From Aquimarina algiphila (lineage in GTDB: Bacteria > Bacteroidota > Bacteroidia > Flavobacteriales > Flavobacteriaceae): a DNA stretch of 59,538 nucleotides. The notes beneath the pieces were generated by a model that saw only the letters and a list, made by a program, of their open reading frames with translations, was not told the origin of the DNA and searched no databases. The stretch lies in the NCBI RefSeq assembly GCF_007489275.1, contig NZ_VLNR01000042.1, positions 1-59,538 on the forward strand, written 5' to 3'. This document shows, piece by piece, positions 9,095 through 17,368 of the stretch; position 1 is the stretch's first letter; every line of letters starts with the position of its first letter. Position numbers and translations under genes: made by a program.

Positions 9095-10099
9095 TTAATT
9101 CTTTAATACTATTCTAAATCGAGCCTTTCCTTTTTCAAGATGTGCAATGGCTTCATTAATTTTTTCCATAGGAAATTCCTCTACTGTAGGGTAAATATTG
9201 TGTCTTACACAAAAATCGAGCATCGTTTCTGTTAATGCAGGACTTCCTAAAGGGCTTCCTCCAACAGATTTTTCTCTACCAATCAAACTAAATGCCGGTA
9301 TAGCCATGGGTTCTAAAACTGCTCCTACGGTATGTAATTTCCCTTTTGGTGCTAATGTTCTTAAGTAAGAGTTCCAGTCTAAAGTAACATTAGTTGTATT
9401 CAGAATAAAGTTTAGTTTTCCTGTTATACTCTCTAATTCCTCAGGAGATTTTGAATTGATAACTTGATTTGCGCCCATATTCAAAATTTGCTCTTTCTTA
9501 TCAGGATTAGAGCTAAAAGCAATGACTTCGCAACCCCAATGTTTTAGAAATTTAAGAGCCATATGTCCTAACCCTCCAACACCTATCACACCAACAGTAT
9601 CTGTAGGTTGTACTCCTGCCAATATAATCGGATTAAAAACAGTAATTCCTCCGCAAAGTAATGGGCCTGCTTTACTCATATCAATAGCATCTGGTAGTGA
9701 AATTGCCCATGACCAATGTGCGCGAACATGGTCGGCAAAACCCCCATGTCTCCCTACAATGGTAGCTTCATTATTTGCACAGAGGTGATGTGATCCATCC
9801 ATACATTCATGACAACTCATACACGATGCAGAAAACCAACCTAAGCCCACCTTATCTCCTACCTTTATTTTTTTAACTGCGTCTCCTGTCGCTATTACTT
9901 CTCCGATAACTTCGTGACCTGGTACAATGGGATATTCTGTTATTCCCCAATCATTATTTATCATGCTTAAATCAGAATGACAAATACCACAGTACGATAC
10001 TTTAATATCTACTTGTTCTGGTCCTAGTTCTTCTAATTCGTATGAGTGAGGCGTTAACTTTGCTTTAGGTTCTACAGCGGCGTATGCATTTACTTTCAT
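9095..10099 (-). CDS. Zinc-dependent NAD(P) alcohol dehydrogenase
   Basis: 334-aa medium-chain dehydrogenase/reductase of the cinnamyl-alcohol/YahK type, which reduces aldehydes or oxidises primary alcohols. Catalytic zinc ligands are in CGICHSD and GHEVIGEV. The structural zinc site is Cys-x2-Cys-x2-Cys-x7-Cys in CMSCHECMDGSHHLC. The Rossmann motif is GVIGVGGLGHMA. It is complete and appears monocistronic, with a hairpin upstream at 10189-10217 separating it from the secretion operon. Confidence 0.9.
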   Translation of the reverse strand: MKVNAYAAVEPKAKLTPHSYELEELGPEQVDIKVSYCGICHSDLSMINNDWGITEYPIVPGHEVIGEVIATGDAVKKIKVGDKVGLGWFSASCMSCHECMDGSHHLCANNEATIVGRHGGFADHVRAHWSWAISLPDAIDMSKAGPLLCGGITVFNPIILAGVQPTDTVGVIGVGGLGHMALKFLKHWGCEVIAFSSNPDKKEQILNMGANQVINSKSPEELESITGKLNFILNTTNVTLDWNSYLRTLAPKGKLHTVGAVLEPMAIPAFSLIGREKSVGGSPLGSPALTETMLDFCVRHNIYPTVEEFPMEKINEAIAHLEKGKARFRIVLKN

Positions 10100-10188
10100 A
10101 ATTGAAATATGATTAGTTTTTAAAATTTTTATGTGCTAGAAAGATAAAATTATTGATTATCCGTTTTGTCTCATGAATAACTCTAAAC

Positions 10189-10217
10189 TGTCATCCTGAA
10201 TCAAGTTCAGGATGACA
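10189..10217. terminator. Strong inverted repeat behind the secretion operon
   Basis: Arms TGTCATCCTGAA and TTCAGGATGACA are perfect reverse complements around TCAAG. It lies between the end of gspF and the start of the alcohol dehydrogenase, both on the minus strand, so it can terminate the long operon. There is no strong T-tract. The same palindrome type is a common dispersed intergenic repeat in flavobacteria. The rest of 10100-10336 shows nothing else. Confidence 0.5.
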
Positions 10218-10336
10218 AGCCTTTATGATACATTATGGACATTCATATAAAATTACACTAATACCTTCAGAAAAAAATTGATCTATGGTAATAAATGAAG
10301 TAAGTAAGCATTATTTTTCTTTAGTACAGATAAAAC

Positions 10337-11467
10337 CTACCCTATAACGCTACTTAATCTAAACATCGGTAAATACATCGCAATTAAAATTGCTCCAACA
10401 ATAATTCCCACAAAAATGGTTAATAGTGGATTAAGGATATTAGAGATTATCTGAGATTGATGTTTTACTTGCTGGTTATATTGCTCATTTAATTTTTGAA
10501 AGATAAACTCTGTTTGATTGGTTTCTTCTGCTACACGCATCATAGCAATCATTTTCTTATCAAAAATAGGACTTTCAGCAAAAGAAACACTTAATGTGCC
10601 TCCTGCAAGAACAAGCTGTTTGGTTCTATACAACCCTTGTTGAAGCGGATAAAAATTAATCATATTCTTAACCAAATCAATGCTCTCTACCATAGGTACT
10701 TTAGCAGAAGTCAATAGGGATATTGCCTGGGTAAATTGTGCCATATAAATTCTTTGAAAATATGCACCCAATATGGGTAGTCGTAGCTGAATCGTTCCAA
10801 GGATTTTTCGGTACCATTGCTTTTTAGATATAAAAATAAGTACGCCGGCTCCTAAGATAAAAAGTCCAAACAATAATGCTCCATACTCCCCCATAAAGTT
10901 AGAGAAACTAATAATTCCTTGTGTAATCCCTGGGAGATCCACCTTGTTTTGTTTAAAAATATCGACAAACATAGGCACTACATATCGAAGCATAAAAACG
11001 ATAACAATCATTGCTGTACATAATACTATTATGGGATATGTAAGTGCAGAAACAATTTCTCTACGTAGTTCGTTTTTTCGTTTATAAAATTCACTAAGCT
11101 CTAATGTGATTTTGGCTAACTCCCCTGTCTGTTCTCCTATTTTTATGGCATAATATTCATAATCAGTAAAGTTTTTATCGTCTTTAAGAATTTCAGAAAA
11201 AGGTGTTCCGGCAATCAGCTTAGAAAGCATAACGGTCATTAGTTTTCTGTCTTTCTCTTTTTTCTGAGTTTCTGACAATAATTCTAATCCGCTTCTAAGG
11301 TCTATCCCCGATTTTAACAACACACTAAGTTCTGCATACCACTGTTCTTTTTTTTTGGATGTAAATGCAGTTCCAAATAGTGTGATCTCCTTTGTTAATA
11401 TATCAGATACATCAAAAGAGTTATCTCTTTGGCTTTGCTTTTTGGTGGTATCGATTTTTATTCCCAT
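10337..11467 (-). CDS. gspF: Type II secretion/type IV pilus inner-membrane platform protein (GspF/PilC)
   Basis: 376 aa, the usual GspF length. Two GspF domains are visible: SVLLKSGIDLRSGLELLSET and KIGEQTGELAKI in the first, and AQFTQAISLLTSAKVPMVES with MRVAEETNQT in the second. Three hydrophobic helices follow family topology (ALTYPIIVLCTAMIVIVFML, GALLFGLFILGAGVLIFI and LLTIFVGIIVGAILIAMYLP). It anchors the pseudopilus assembly platform and meets the GspE ATPase. It is the last gene of the operon, 3 bp after the preceding prepilin. Confidence 0.92.
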   Translation of the reverse strand: MGIKIDTTKKQSQRDNSFDVSDILTKEITLFGTAFTSKKKEQWYAELSVLLKSGIDLRSGLELLSETQKKEKDRKLMTVMLSKLIAGTPFSEILKDDKNFTDYEYYAIKIGEQTGELAKITLELSEFYKRKNELRREIVSALTYPIIVLCTAMIVIVFMLRYVVPMFVDIFKQNKVDLPGITQGIISFSNFMGEYGALLFGLFILGAGVLIFISKKQWYRKILGTIQLRLPILGAYFQRIYMAQFTQAISLLTSAKVPMVESIDLVKNMINFYPLQQGLYRTKQLVLAGGTLSVSFAESPIFDKKMIAMMRVAEETNQTEFIFQKLNEQYNQQVKHQSQIISNILNPLLTIFVGIIVGAILIAMYLPMFRLSSVIG

Positions 11468-11470
11468 ACT

Positions 11471-11932
11471 CTAAAAATGTATCGTTGCATCATTATATTT
11501 AAACACAAATAAACGATGTGATTCTTTGGTATTATGAAAGGTAAATTTTATCGCATCTATACTTCCCGACTGTACCAACCTACCTTCAAAATAAAACATT
11601 TTCTCTTTTATCGATATTGCATGCTTACTAATATTAGTAACAACACTATCGTTATAAAACTGGTATTTTCTTTCATCTATTGGAGAAGAAACCATTAATG
11701 TATTTTCTATCGGATCCCATACCGCAGTTGGGAAAGTATTAAAATCAATAGTTAAAGCCGTTTCAAAAGATTGTATCTGTTCTTGATTTTGATAATTTTT
11801 ACCAATGTTACGCATGTTTTTCTGTACAATTCCTAATACCGAAAATGCCAAACCTACCACTATTGCAGAAATCACCATAACCACCATAACTTCGGTCAAT
11901 GTAAACGCTTTTATTTTATGGTATATCTTCAT
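11471..11932 (-). CDS. Prepilin-like protein (GspJ/GspH-type pseudopilin)
   Basis: 153 aa with an N-terminal class III signal: KIKA then FTLTE, with the conserved Glu at +5 and the hydrophobic helix VMVVMVISAIVVGLAFSVL. The residue before the cleavage site is Ala, not Gly. The C-terminal part is a beta-rich globular domain. Its size and position between a GspI-like protein and GspF suggest a minor pseudopilin. It overlaps the previous gene by 4 nt. Confidence 0.8.
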   Translation of the reverse strand: MKIYHKIKAFTLTEVMVVMVISAIVVGLAFSVLGIVQKNMRNIGKNYQNQEQIQSFETALTIDFNTFPTAVWDPIENTLMVSSPIDERKYQFYNDSVVTNISKHAISIKEKMFYFEGRLVQSGSIDAIKFTFHNTKESHRLFVFKYNDATIHF

Positions 11933-12246
11933 CTCCTTACCACTAGCTGTTTTTTATATTCAACATCTTCTCTAGTGTATAACAATATCATCTTTTCTTC
12001 CTCGGTATTAATAAGAATTTCCCATCCATCAAAATCTTCTGCATACGGTAGTTTTATCCTACCATGGATAGAAAGATATTCTAATTCTTTTACCCGGTTC
12101 TCAATAGTACTATGATCCCTTTGTATTTGATTCTTAAAAATGTTATTAAAGCTTAAACTAGCAATCATAAATACAATAATGATCAATATTGAAGCCGTTA
12201 ATACTTCAATTAAGGTTGCTCCTTTTATTTTCTTTAATATAACCAT
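11929..12246 (-). CDS. Prepilin-like protein (GspI-type minor pseudopilin)
   Basis: 105 aa. The N-terminus MVILKKIKG then ATLIE is a canonical prepilin peptidase site (Gly at -1, Glu at +5), followed by the helix VLTASILIIIVFMIASLSF. The small soluble domain fits GspI. It overlaps the upstream beta-helix gene by 13 nt and the downstream prepilin by 4 nt, so the three are translationally linked. Confidence 0.8.
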   Translation of the reverse strand: MVILKKIKGATLIEVLTASILIIIVFMIASLSFNNIFKNQIQRDHSTIENRVKELEYLSIHGRIKLPYAEDFDGWEILINTEEEKMILLYTREDVEYKKQLVVRR

Positions 12247-13499
12247 TTTGCTATACTGTTTTTAGTATTTACAAAAGGTAATCCAGCATAATCCGGCACT
12301 GGATTGATCAAAACACTCCCATTATATATATGGTTTAAATACACAGACCCAGACTGACGAGCAATACATTGTCGCGTATATAAAGAACCTTTTACAGTTC
12401 CTTGAAAATCAATATTTCCCTGACAGTATACTTCTCCTGTGATCTCAGAATCGGAAGCTATTTCGAGATGTGTTTTTATTCGGTTTTTAGGAGATATATT
12501 TTTATTAAAATATACTACTGCACCTTCAATTTTGGTTCTTTTCCCTATGGTAAAATCAGGATCAATGTGCAGGTTGTTTTTTTCTTTATCTGCTATTATT
12601 TTTTTATCCAAAAGGACCAAAGAAGATGGGTATGATAAATAACATCCTTTTCCAATTTTGATTTTATGTGTAGCAATACCCTGAAAACTGCCTTTTACTC
12701 CGTTATCTATTTCAATTTCTGGAGCAATCAATACTACATCTGTTAATTGAGATTGAGATCCCACTATGATTTTAGATCGAGACTGAATTATAATATTTCC
12801 AATAATCTTTTCATCTTCCAAAAAAATGGGATCAGTATCATATATTACTTGAACAGGATGATGAAAAGAATTATGAAGTTCTTTCTTTAATGCAACTGTA
12901 TGAGCATCTTCAATACCTATTCCATTACTTCTATTTTCGAGATACTTGATCCATTCTGGTGCCAACTTAGGCAATGTAGTTTTACTTTCTATAGCACGAC
13001 CATAATACAAGCTGTTACCCTGGTAATAATTCCCAGAAATATTACCCGCTTTTACTCCTTGCTTTGGAAGATAACTATTCCCTTCTAATCGTGTATTACC
13101 TACTACCACCAAAGGTGAATTGGTATTGACTACATACAAATTAGGAGTTTTTTCTGATAATTCTGATCCGATATACGCTATTCTGGTTGCTTTTCTTTGA
13201 TGTATACTTACTTGCGAAAATTGTTTGGACCATACACCATGATAACTCGTTGTTTGTTTAATAATCCTGGCCTCTTCCTGAGAAACGATAGTGTCTGTTT
13301 TAATGGTATGGTTTTCTAAAGATTCGAATACAAGCTTATTAGATTGCTCAAAAGCCTGTAACAATTCCTGGGATTTGATTTTAAAAAAAGAGTGTGTATG
13401 TGTTAATAATAAGAACGCACTTAATACTAGTGCTACCAATACCGAAATGAGTATGGCAAACTGCATCGCTTGAGCTCTTATTTTTGAGAATATCTTCAA
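12234..13499 (-). CDS. GspK-like N-terminus fused to a bactofilin-like beta-helix domain
   Basis: 421 aa. The N-terminus (KIRA then QAMQF, helix AILISVLVALVLSAFLLLTH) looks like a prepilin signal without the Glu at +5, which is a feature of GspK tip pseudopilins. The region from about residue 215 to 395 is not a GspK domain. It is a run of short repeats such as IIGNIIIQSRSKIIVGSQ, IEIDNGVKGSFQG, SDSEITGEVYCQGNIDFQG and TVKGSLYTRQC, resembling a right-handed beta-helix like bactofilins. It lies in the operon between the GspC/PilP-like gene and the GspI-like gene. Its role as a tip or scaffold protein is inference. Confidence 0.6.
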   Translation of the reverse strand: MKIFSKIRAQAMQFAILISVLVALVLSAFLLLTHTHSFFKIKSQELLQAFEQSNKLVFESLENHTIKTDTIVSQEEARIIKQTTSYHGVWSKQFSQVSIHQRKATRIAYIGSELSEKTPNLYVVNTNSPLVVVGNTRLEGNSYLPKQGVKAGNISGNYYQGNSLYYGRAIESKTTLPKLAPEWIKYLENRSNGIGIEDAHTVALKKELHNSFHHPVQVIYDTDPIFLEDEKIIGNIIIQSRSKIIVGSQSQLTDVVLIAPEIEIDNGVKGSFQGIATHKIKIGKGCYLSYPSSLVLLDKKIIADKEKNNLHIDPDFTIGKRTKIEGAVVYFNKNISPKNRIKTHLEIASDSEITGEVYCQGNIDFQGTVKGSLYTRQCIARQSGSVYLNHIYNGSVLINPVPDYAGLPFVNTKNSIAKWLY

Positions 13500-13963
13500 T
13501 TGGTGATTTTAAAATCTTTTGTTTTTCCTTTGTACCGCAATAAAACCGAACTTGACTTTCCTCTTTGTAACGTTATTCCATCTATGGTTTGTCTTAGGTT
13601 CATAAGTTGATCCGTTCCATTAATTTCAATAAGATAAATCGCCTTGGCACTATTCTGTCCAGAGACCACACCTTTGTAACGAATAGAAGGCCATACCAAA
13701 TCTACTTTTTTAACTCTTGATCTAGGTTTACTTTCTTTCTTTTTGGGTTGGTACAATGTTCCTAAAAAAGGATCTCTTTCTACTATTCCTAAAGTGAATT
13801 TTTCTCGTTCTTTTGTTTTGAGCGGTTTTATATCTACTGAAGTCGTTCCCAAGCTAACAGGATCGTCATCAGAGAATGCGTCAACTACCTGAACAATAAT
13901 CGCTCCCCAGATAAGTGCTACCAATGGTAATAAGATGTATAGTGCTTTTTTACCTTTTAGCAT
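13496..13963 (-). CDS. GspC/PilP-like periplasmic coupling protein
   Basis: 155 aa with one N-terminal membrane anchor (ALYILLPLVALIWGAIIVQV), a linker, the motif ERDPFLG and a small beta-rich domain (IRYKGVVSGQNSAKAIYLIE, then LRQTIDGITL). The RDPF motif followed by a small beta domain is typical of GspC-HR and PilP domains, which link the inner membrane platform to the secretin. It overlaps the next gene by 4 nt. The assignment rests on motif, size and operon position. Confidence 0.65.
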   Translation of the reverse strand: MLKGKKALYILLPLVALIWGAIIVQVVDAFSDDDPVSLGTTSVDIKPLKTKEREKFTLGIVERDPFLGTLYQPKKKESKPRSRVKKVDLVWPSIRYKGVVSGQNSAKAIYLIEINGTDQLMNLRQTIDGITLQRGKSSSVLLRYKGKTKDFKITN

Positions 13964-13968
13964 AGTTT

Positions 13969-14901
13969 TTAATTTATTGTAAAACGAGAACTTGTACTGG
14001 ATTCACTTTCATTTTCAGCCTCATCAAATGCTTTTAGAAACCAATAATATGTAGTACTTGCATCAAGTTCTATATCTGTTGGTGATGTTACTCTATTTTT
14101 AGACACAAGCTGCGTCAATGCTACATCACTATAGATATAGATACTATCAAACTCTGGAGTACCTGCTACAGCTTCTCTAGTCCAGCTAAAAGTGACTGTC
14201 GTACCTGCTTGCGAAGCTTCATTGGCTGGAGCTACAACCACAGGTTGATTTGGCTTCATGCTATCTACAGTCAATGATCTTGTGGTATATAATGTATTTT
14301 GCGTATTATTTTCTGCTCTTACCTGCCATTGTGTTACCCCTTCTGGAAAAGTAAACGAGACCGAAGTATCTGCTGTAGTTTTTTCTTCTACCACTGCATT
14401 ACTCTGATTTAATAACTGAATTCTATAAGAAGTAGCATCAGTTACCGCTTGCCATTGTAGATTTATTGAAGTTGTATTAACAATGGTAGTATTCCCCGGA
14501 GTTACTAACAGCACTTCTCGTGCAGAAAAGTCCTCGCTTTCTACCACAGTAAATCCTGCTGTTACATAGGGTGTGGAGGTACCAGAATTCTGTCCCCGTA
14601 CTCTCCAATTGTAACTATTTCTAACTAAACTCGTATTAAAACTAGTTCCTGTTATCGTAGTATCCAATACGATTTGTGCTGCATTTTCAAAATCGGGTTG
14701 AGCTACCTGAAGTCGATATGCTGTTGCCTGATCTACAGTTTCCCAATTAAAAGTCACTGAAGTATTGCGCACAGTAGCACCATCAGTAGGTGCATTTATT
14801 AGTATTGTTTTATCAGATAGGTCTTCCTCTAAAAGTACTTCTTCACAACTAAAAAATACCAGAAACACTATGCCTAAGTATATGTTTATCCTCTTCATCA
14901 T
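13969..14901 (-). CDS. Lipoprotein with three fibronectin III-like domains
   Basis: 310 aa with a lipoprotein signal (VFLVFFSC, Cys about residue 19). Three repeats of about 90 aa follow, with a pattern like VTFNWETVDQATAYRLQVA, INLQWQAVTDATSYRIQL and VTFSWTREAVAGTPEF, each with FN3-like Trp and Tyr positions. It is not part of the classical type II set but sits inside the operon, 1 nt overlapping the preceding lipoprotein gene. It might contact the secretin or substrates at the outer membrane (inference). Confidence 0.65.
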   Translation of the reverse strand: MMKRINIYLGIVFLVFFSCEEVLLEEDLSDKTILINAPTDGATVRNTSVTFNWETVDQATAYRLQVAQPDFENAAQIVLDTTITGTSFNTSLVRNSYNWRVRGQNSGTSTPYVTAGFTVVESEDFSAREVLLVTPGNTTIVNTTSINLQWQAVTDATSYRIQLLNQSNAVVEEKTTADTSVSFTFPEGVTQWQVRAENNTQNTLYTTRSLTVDSMKPNQPVVVAPANEASQAGTTVTFSWTREAVAGTPEFDSIYIYSDVALTQLVSKNRVTSPTDIELDASTTYYWFLKAFDEAENESESSTSSRFTIN

Positions 14902-15638
14902 TATAATTTAAAATAATTCATGTTTTCTAATGCTTTTTCTGCATCTCGATATGTGTTTTTTGAGCAGGATGATTTTTCATCAATAATATCTGCCAAAGTA
15001 ATTTGTCTTTTATCATTTTCTCTCCAACAGAAATAGGATAAGGTGTATCCAAAAATGGATGTCTTTGCAAAGTCAATAGTCTTATATGTTTCTCCTTCTT
15101 TTACCAGTGATAATTGGTATTGCTTGTATGCACTATTGTTTAAAAAAACTACATCAGCATTATCCAGTTCTTGTATTAGCTCCTGTGATAATGCCAGAGA
15201 AACCGAAGTCACTATACCTGCTTCTTTTTGACTCTTTATATATCTAAGTGTTTTTGTATTGTGGGCTTCCTCTATTTCGGCCATAAGAGCTACACGATCT
15301 AATAACTCAAGAATTACAAACTGTGGTTTGGCTTCCAAAGAATCTACATAATTAATCTTATGTTCATTTCCTTTGGCTGCTTTGAGATAAGTATCAAATG
15401 TAGTTCGATTAAAGTTTTCTTTGGTGATCTGCACTCTAATTTCAGTCTTATATTCTGGTATTGCAGTCACGTGAAAATCTGAGACATACACATCTCCTTT
15501 CTGCAAACCGATTACTCCTAACGCTATAGGATTAGTTACAGCGGTATGCATCTTGGTATGATTCACCTTTATACTATGACATCCTGTGCAACAAAGGGCC
15601 AGAAAGATAATATAACAGTATGCTTTATAATTCATCAT
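14901..15638 (-). CDS. Lipoprotein of unknown function in the secretion operon
   Basis: 245 aa with lipobox CTGC (Cys about residue 20) after MMNYKAYCYIIFLAL. The mature part has mixed alpha/beta character (ITKENFNRTTFDTYLKAAKG, then QFVILELLDRVALMAEIEEA) and matches no family I know. Its position between the PilO-like and FN3 lipoprotein genes suggests an outer membrane accessory role, such as a pilotin, but no pilotin fold can be claimed. Confidence 0.5.
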   Translation of the reverse strand: MMNYKAYCYIIFLALCCTGCHSIKVNHTKMHTAVTNPIALGVIGLQKGDVYVSDFHVTAIPEYKTEIRVQITKENFNRTTFDTYLKAAKGNEHKINYVDSLEAKPQFVILELLDRVALMAEIEEAHNTKTLRYIKSQKEAGIVTSVSLALSQELIQELDNADVVFLNNSAYKQYQLSLVKEGETYKTIDFAKTSIFGYTLSYFCWRENDKRQITLADIIDEKSSCSKNTYRDAEKALENMNYFKL

Positions 15639-15651
15639 ATTTCTATTTATG

Positions 15652-16173
15652 TTATTGGTTCAGACGTTGCAATAGTAACCTACACTGTAAATACCTTGCC
15701 CCTGTTCTAAAGTTTTTCTTTTTTTCAAATTTTACCTGAGCAATATTTCCAAAACTATATTGCTGCTCGAGTGCATATATTACCTGGATCAATGCCTTAT
15801 AATCTCCTTGTAAAATAAAATCATAAGTTGTAGTTCCTTCATTTGTTGTCTCATTAGTGAAGACATGAGGTTCTTCAAAAGCAATGATTTTAATATTTGA
15901 AGTATTCGATAACGTATTTAAAGTTTTAAGAAGATTCTGTTGTACCGAGTTTCCTTCTACATTATTTTTTGCCAGAACAGCATCTAGTTGCTGTTTCTTT
16001 TTTGTTAAAGCAGCTAGTTGCATTGGTGCCGCCAAATATTTATCTTTTTCATGTTCTAGTTTAGCTACTTCACTACGTAATGTGAATGTTTTTGCAAAAC
16101 CATACTGATAAGCGATAAGCAGCATACAGAACAATCCAACGATGAGTAGTATGTTTTTAGTCTTTTGCTGCAT
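15652..16173 (-). CDS. PilO/GspM-like inner-membrane protein
   Basis: 173 aa with one N-terminal transmembrane helix (NILLIVGLFCMLLIAYQYGF), a coiled-coil stretch (SEVAKLEHEKDKYLAAPMQL, then AALTKKKQQLDAVLAKN) and a small ferredoxin-like C-terminal domain (TYDFILQGDYKALIQVIYAL). This is the PilO/GspM layout. It overlaps the PilM/N-like gene upstream by 17 nt. Confidence 0.7.
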   Translation of the reverse strand: MQQKTKNILLIVGLFCMLLIAYQYGFAKTFTLRSEVAKLEHEKDKYLAAPMQLAALTKKKQQLDAVLAKNNVEGNSVQQNLLKTLNTLSNTSNIKIIAFEEPHVFTNETTNEGTTTYDFILQGDYKALIQVIYALEQQYSFGNIAQVKFEKKKNFRTGARYLQCRLLLQRLNQ

Positions 16174-17368
16174 CTGGTTTAATCTTAAGTGTTATTTCAA
16201 AATCTGAGATATTCTTTTTATCCAAACCATATTGTATTATGGTTACTGCTTCCACAAACGGTAAGTTTTCCATTATTTTTAACCAAGCTGTAAATTCTGT
16301 TTTATCTGTTGATTTTCCCATAATAGAGATTATATTTTCTCTGAATTCAATATATTTATTTTTACGAATGGGTTTTGTTAAAGGTTGATATATAAAGGAT
16401 GTCAAGAGTACCGTAGCTGGTTGTGCTTGCACGATCTGATCTGTATAATATGAGCTTTTAGAAAACCCGGTAGTTAATATACTTTGTACCAAAGCCTCTT
16501 TTGTACTTACCTCAGCTTGTTTTTTGGTAATCTGTTCCTTTTGTGTGGTATACACCTGAAGTTCTTCTTGTAACCCTTGCCACTTTTTATAATTTGCATT
16601 AAAAACAAAAAAGTTAATCAACAATGTTATTAATAGAAATCCGACACCGAGTTGTAATGTGTTTTTAAAAAAACGAGTTTCTTTATATCGCTTCCGTAGC
16701 TCCTGATTTCGAGTTTCGAGATTTCCTGAAATCCTATCAGTATTAAATACAGCATCCAGAATTATAGCTAACGGTAAGGAATGTGTAGCAGGAAAAGTAA
16801 GTCCTTCGATATTATATTGCTGTTCTATATGTTCTCTTTTGGATACAATAGAAATCAGTTCTTCATTACTAAAACCTACTTCTGCAGTATAGCTTTTTAA
16901 GGTTTCGCCTTGAGCATATCCAGATAAAGCTGTCATTTTTAAAACTCCAAGAGCTATTGTTGTAATAGTATTTCCAGCTTTTTGAAACTGTTCGATGCAG
17001 GTTTCAACATATTCTTTTCTACATACGGCTATAAAAGACGAATTTGTACTTCTAAGGATTTGATAATAAAAATCATTCAGATTTAAATTGGGAAAAGCTT
17101 CAGCTACAATCTCAGCATCGGTTCCTGTTTGTTGTACTTCTTTAGACAATACATAATCATCTGTAATCACAAGACTTAAATGGGTTGTTTTAGAAAACTT
17201 GGATAGTTCTTCAGGTTGTTTTAAAGTAAAGGTCTGATTAATATCCAATTCTCCTTTTTTCTGAACCAGTTCCAGGCCAAACAGTATAGGTTTTCCTTCT
17301 TGCACAGAATACTCTACCGATACCAAAGTTTTTCCAATAGGATTATATGACGATAATAGGTTTGCCAT
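16157..17368 (-). CDS. GspL-like protein (PilM-like cytoplasmic plus PilN-like domains)
   Basis: 403 aa. Residues 1-235 form an actin-like PilM/GspL-cyto type domain (VSVEYSVQEGKPILFGLEL, IVAEAFPNLNLNDFYYQILR). A transmembrane helix lies at about 243-262 (FLLITLLINFFVFNANY), followed by a coiled coil and a PilN-like periplasmic domain. A single polypeptide joining the PilM and PilN functions is the GspL design. Its start overlaps the secretin stop by 1 nt (TAATG). Confidence 0.7.
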   Translation of the reverse strand: MANLLSSYNPIGKTLVSVEYSVQEGKPILFGLELVQKKGELDINQTFTLKQPEELSKFSKTTHLSLVITDDYVLSKEVQQTGTDAEIVAEAFPNLNLNDFYYQILRSTNSSFIAVCRKEYVETCIEQFQKAGNTITTIALGVLKMTALSGYAQGETLKSYTAEVGFSNEELISIVSKREHIEQQYNIEGLTFPATHSLPLAIILDAVFNTDRISGNLETRNQELRKRYKETRFFKNTLQLGVGFLLITLLINFFVFNANYKKWQGLQEELQVYTTQKEQITKKQAEVSTKEALVQSILTTGFSKSSYYTDQIVQAQPATVLLTSFIYQPLTKPIRKNKYIEFRENIISIMGKSTDKTEFTAWLKIMENLPFVEAVTIIQYGLDKKNISDFEITLKIKPDAAKD

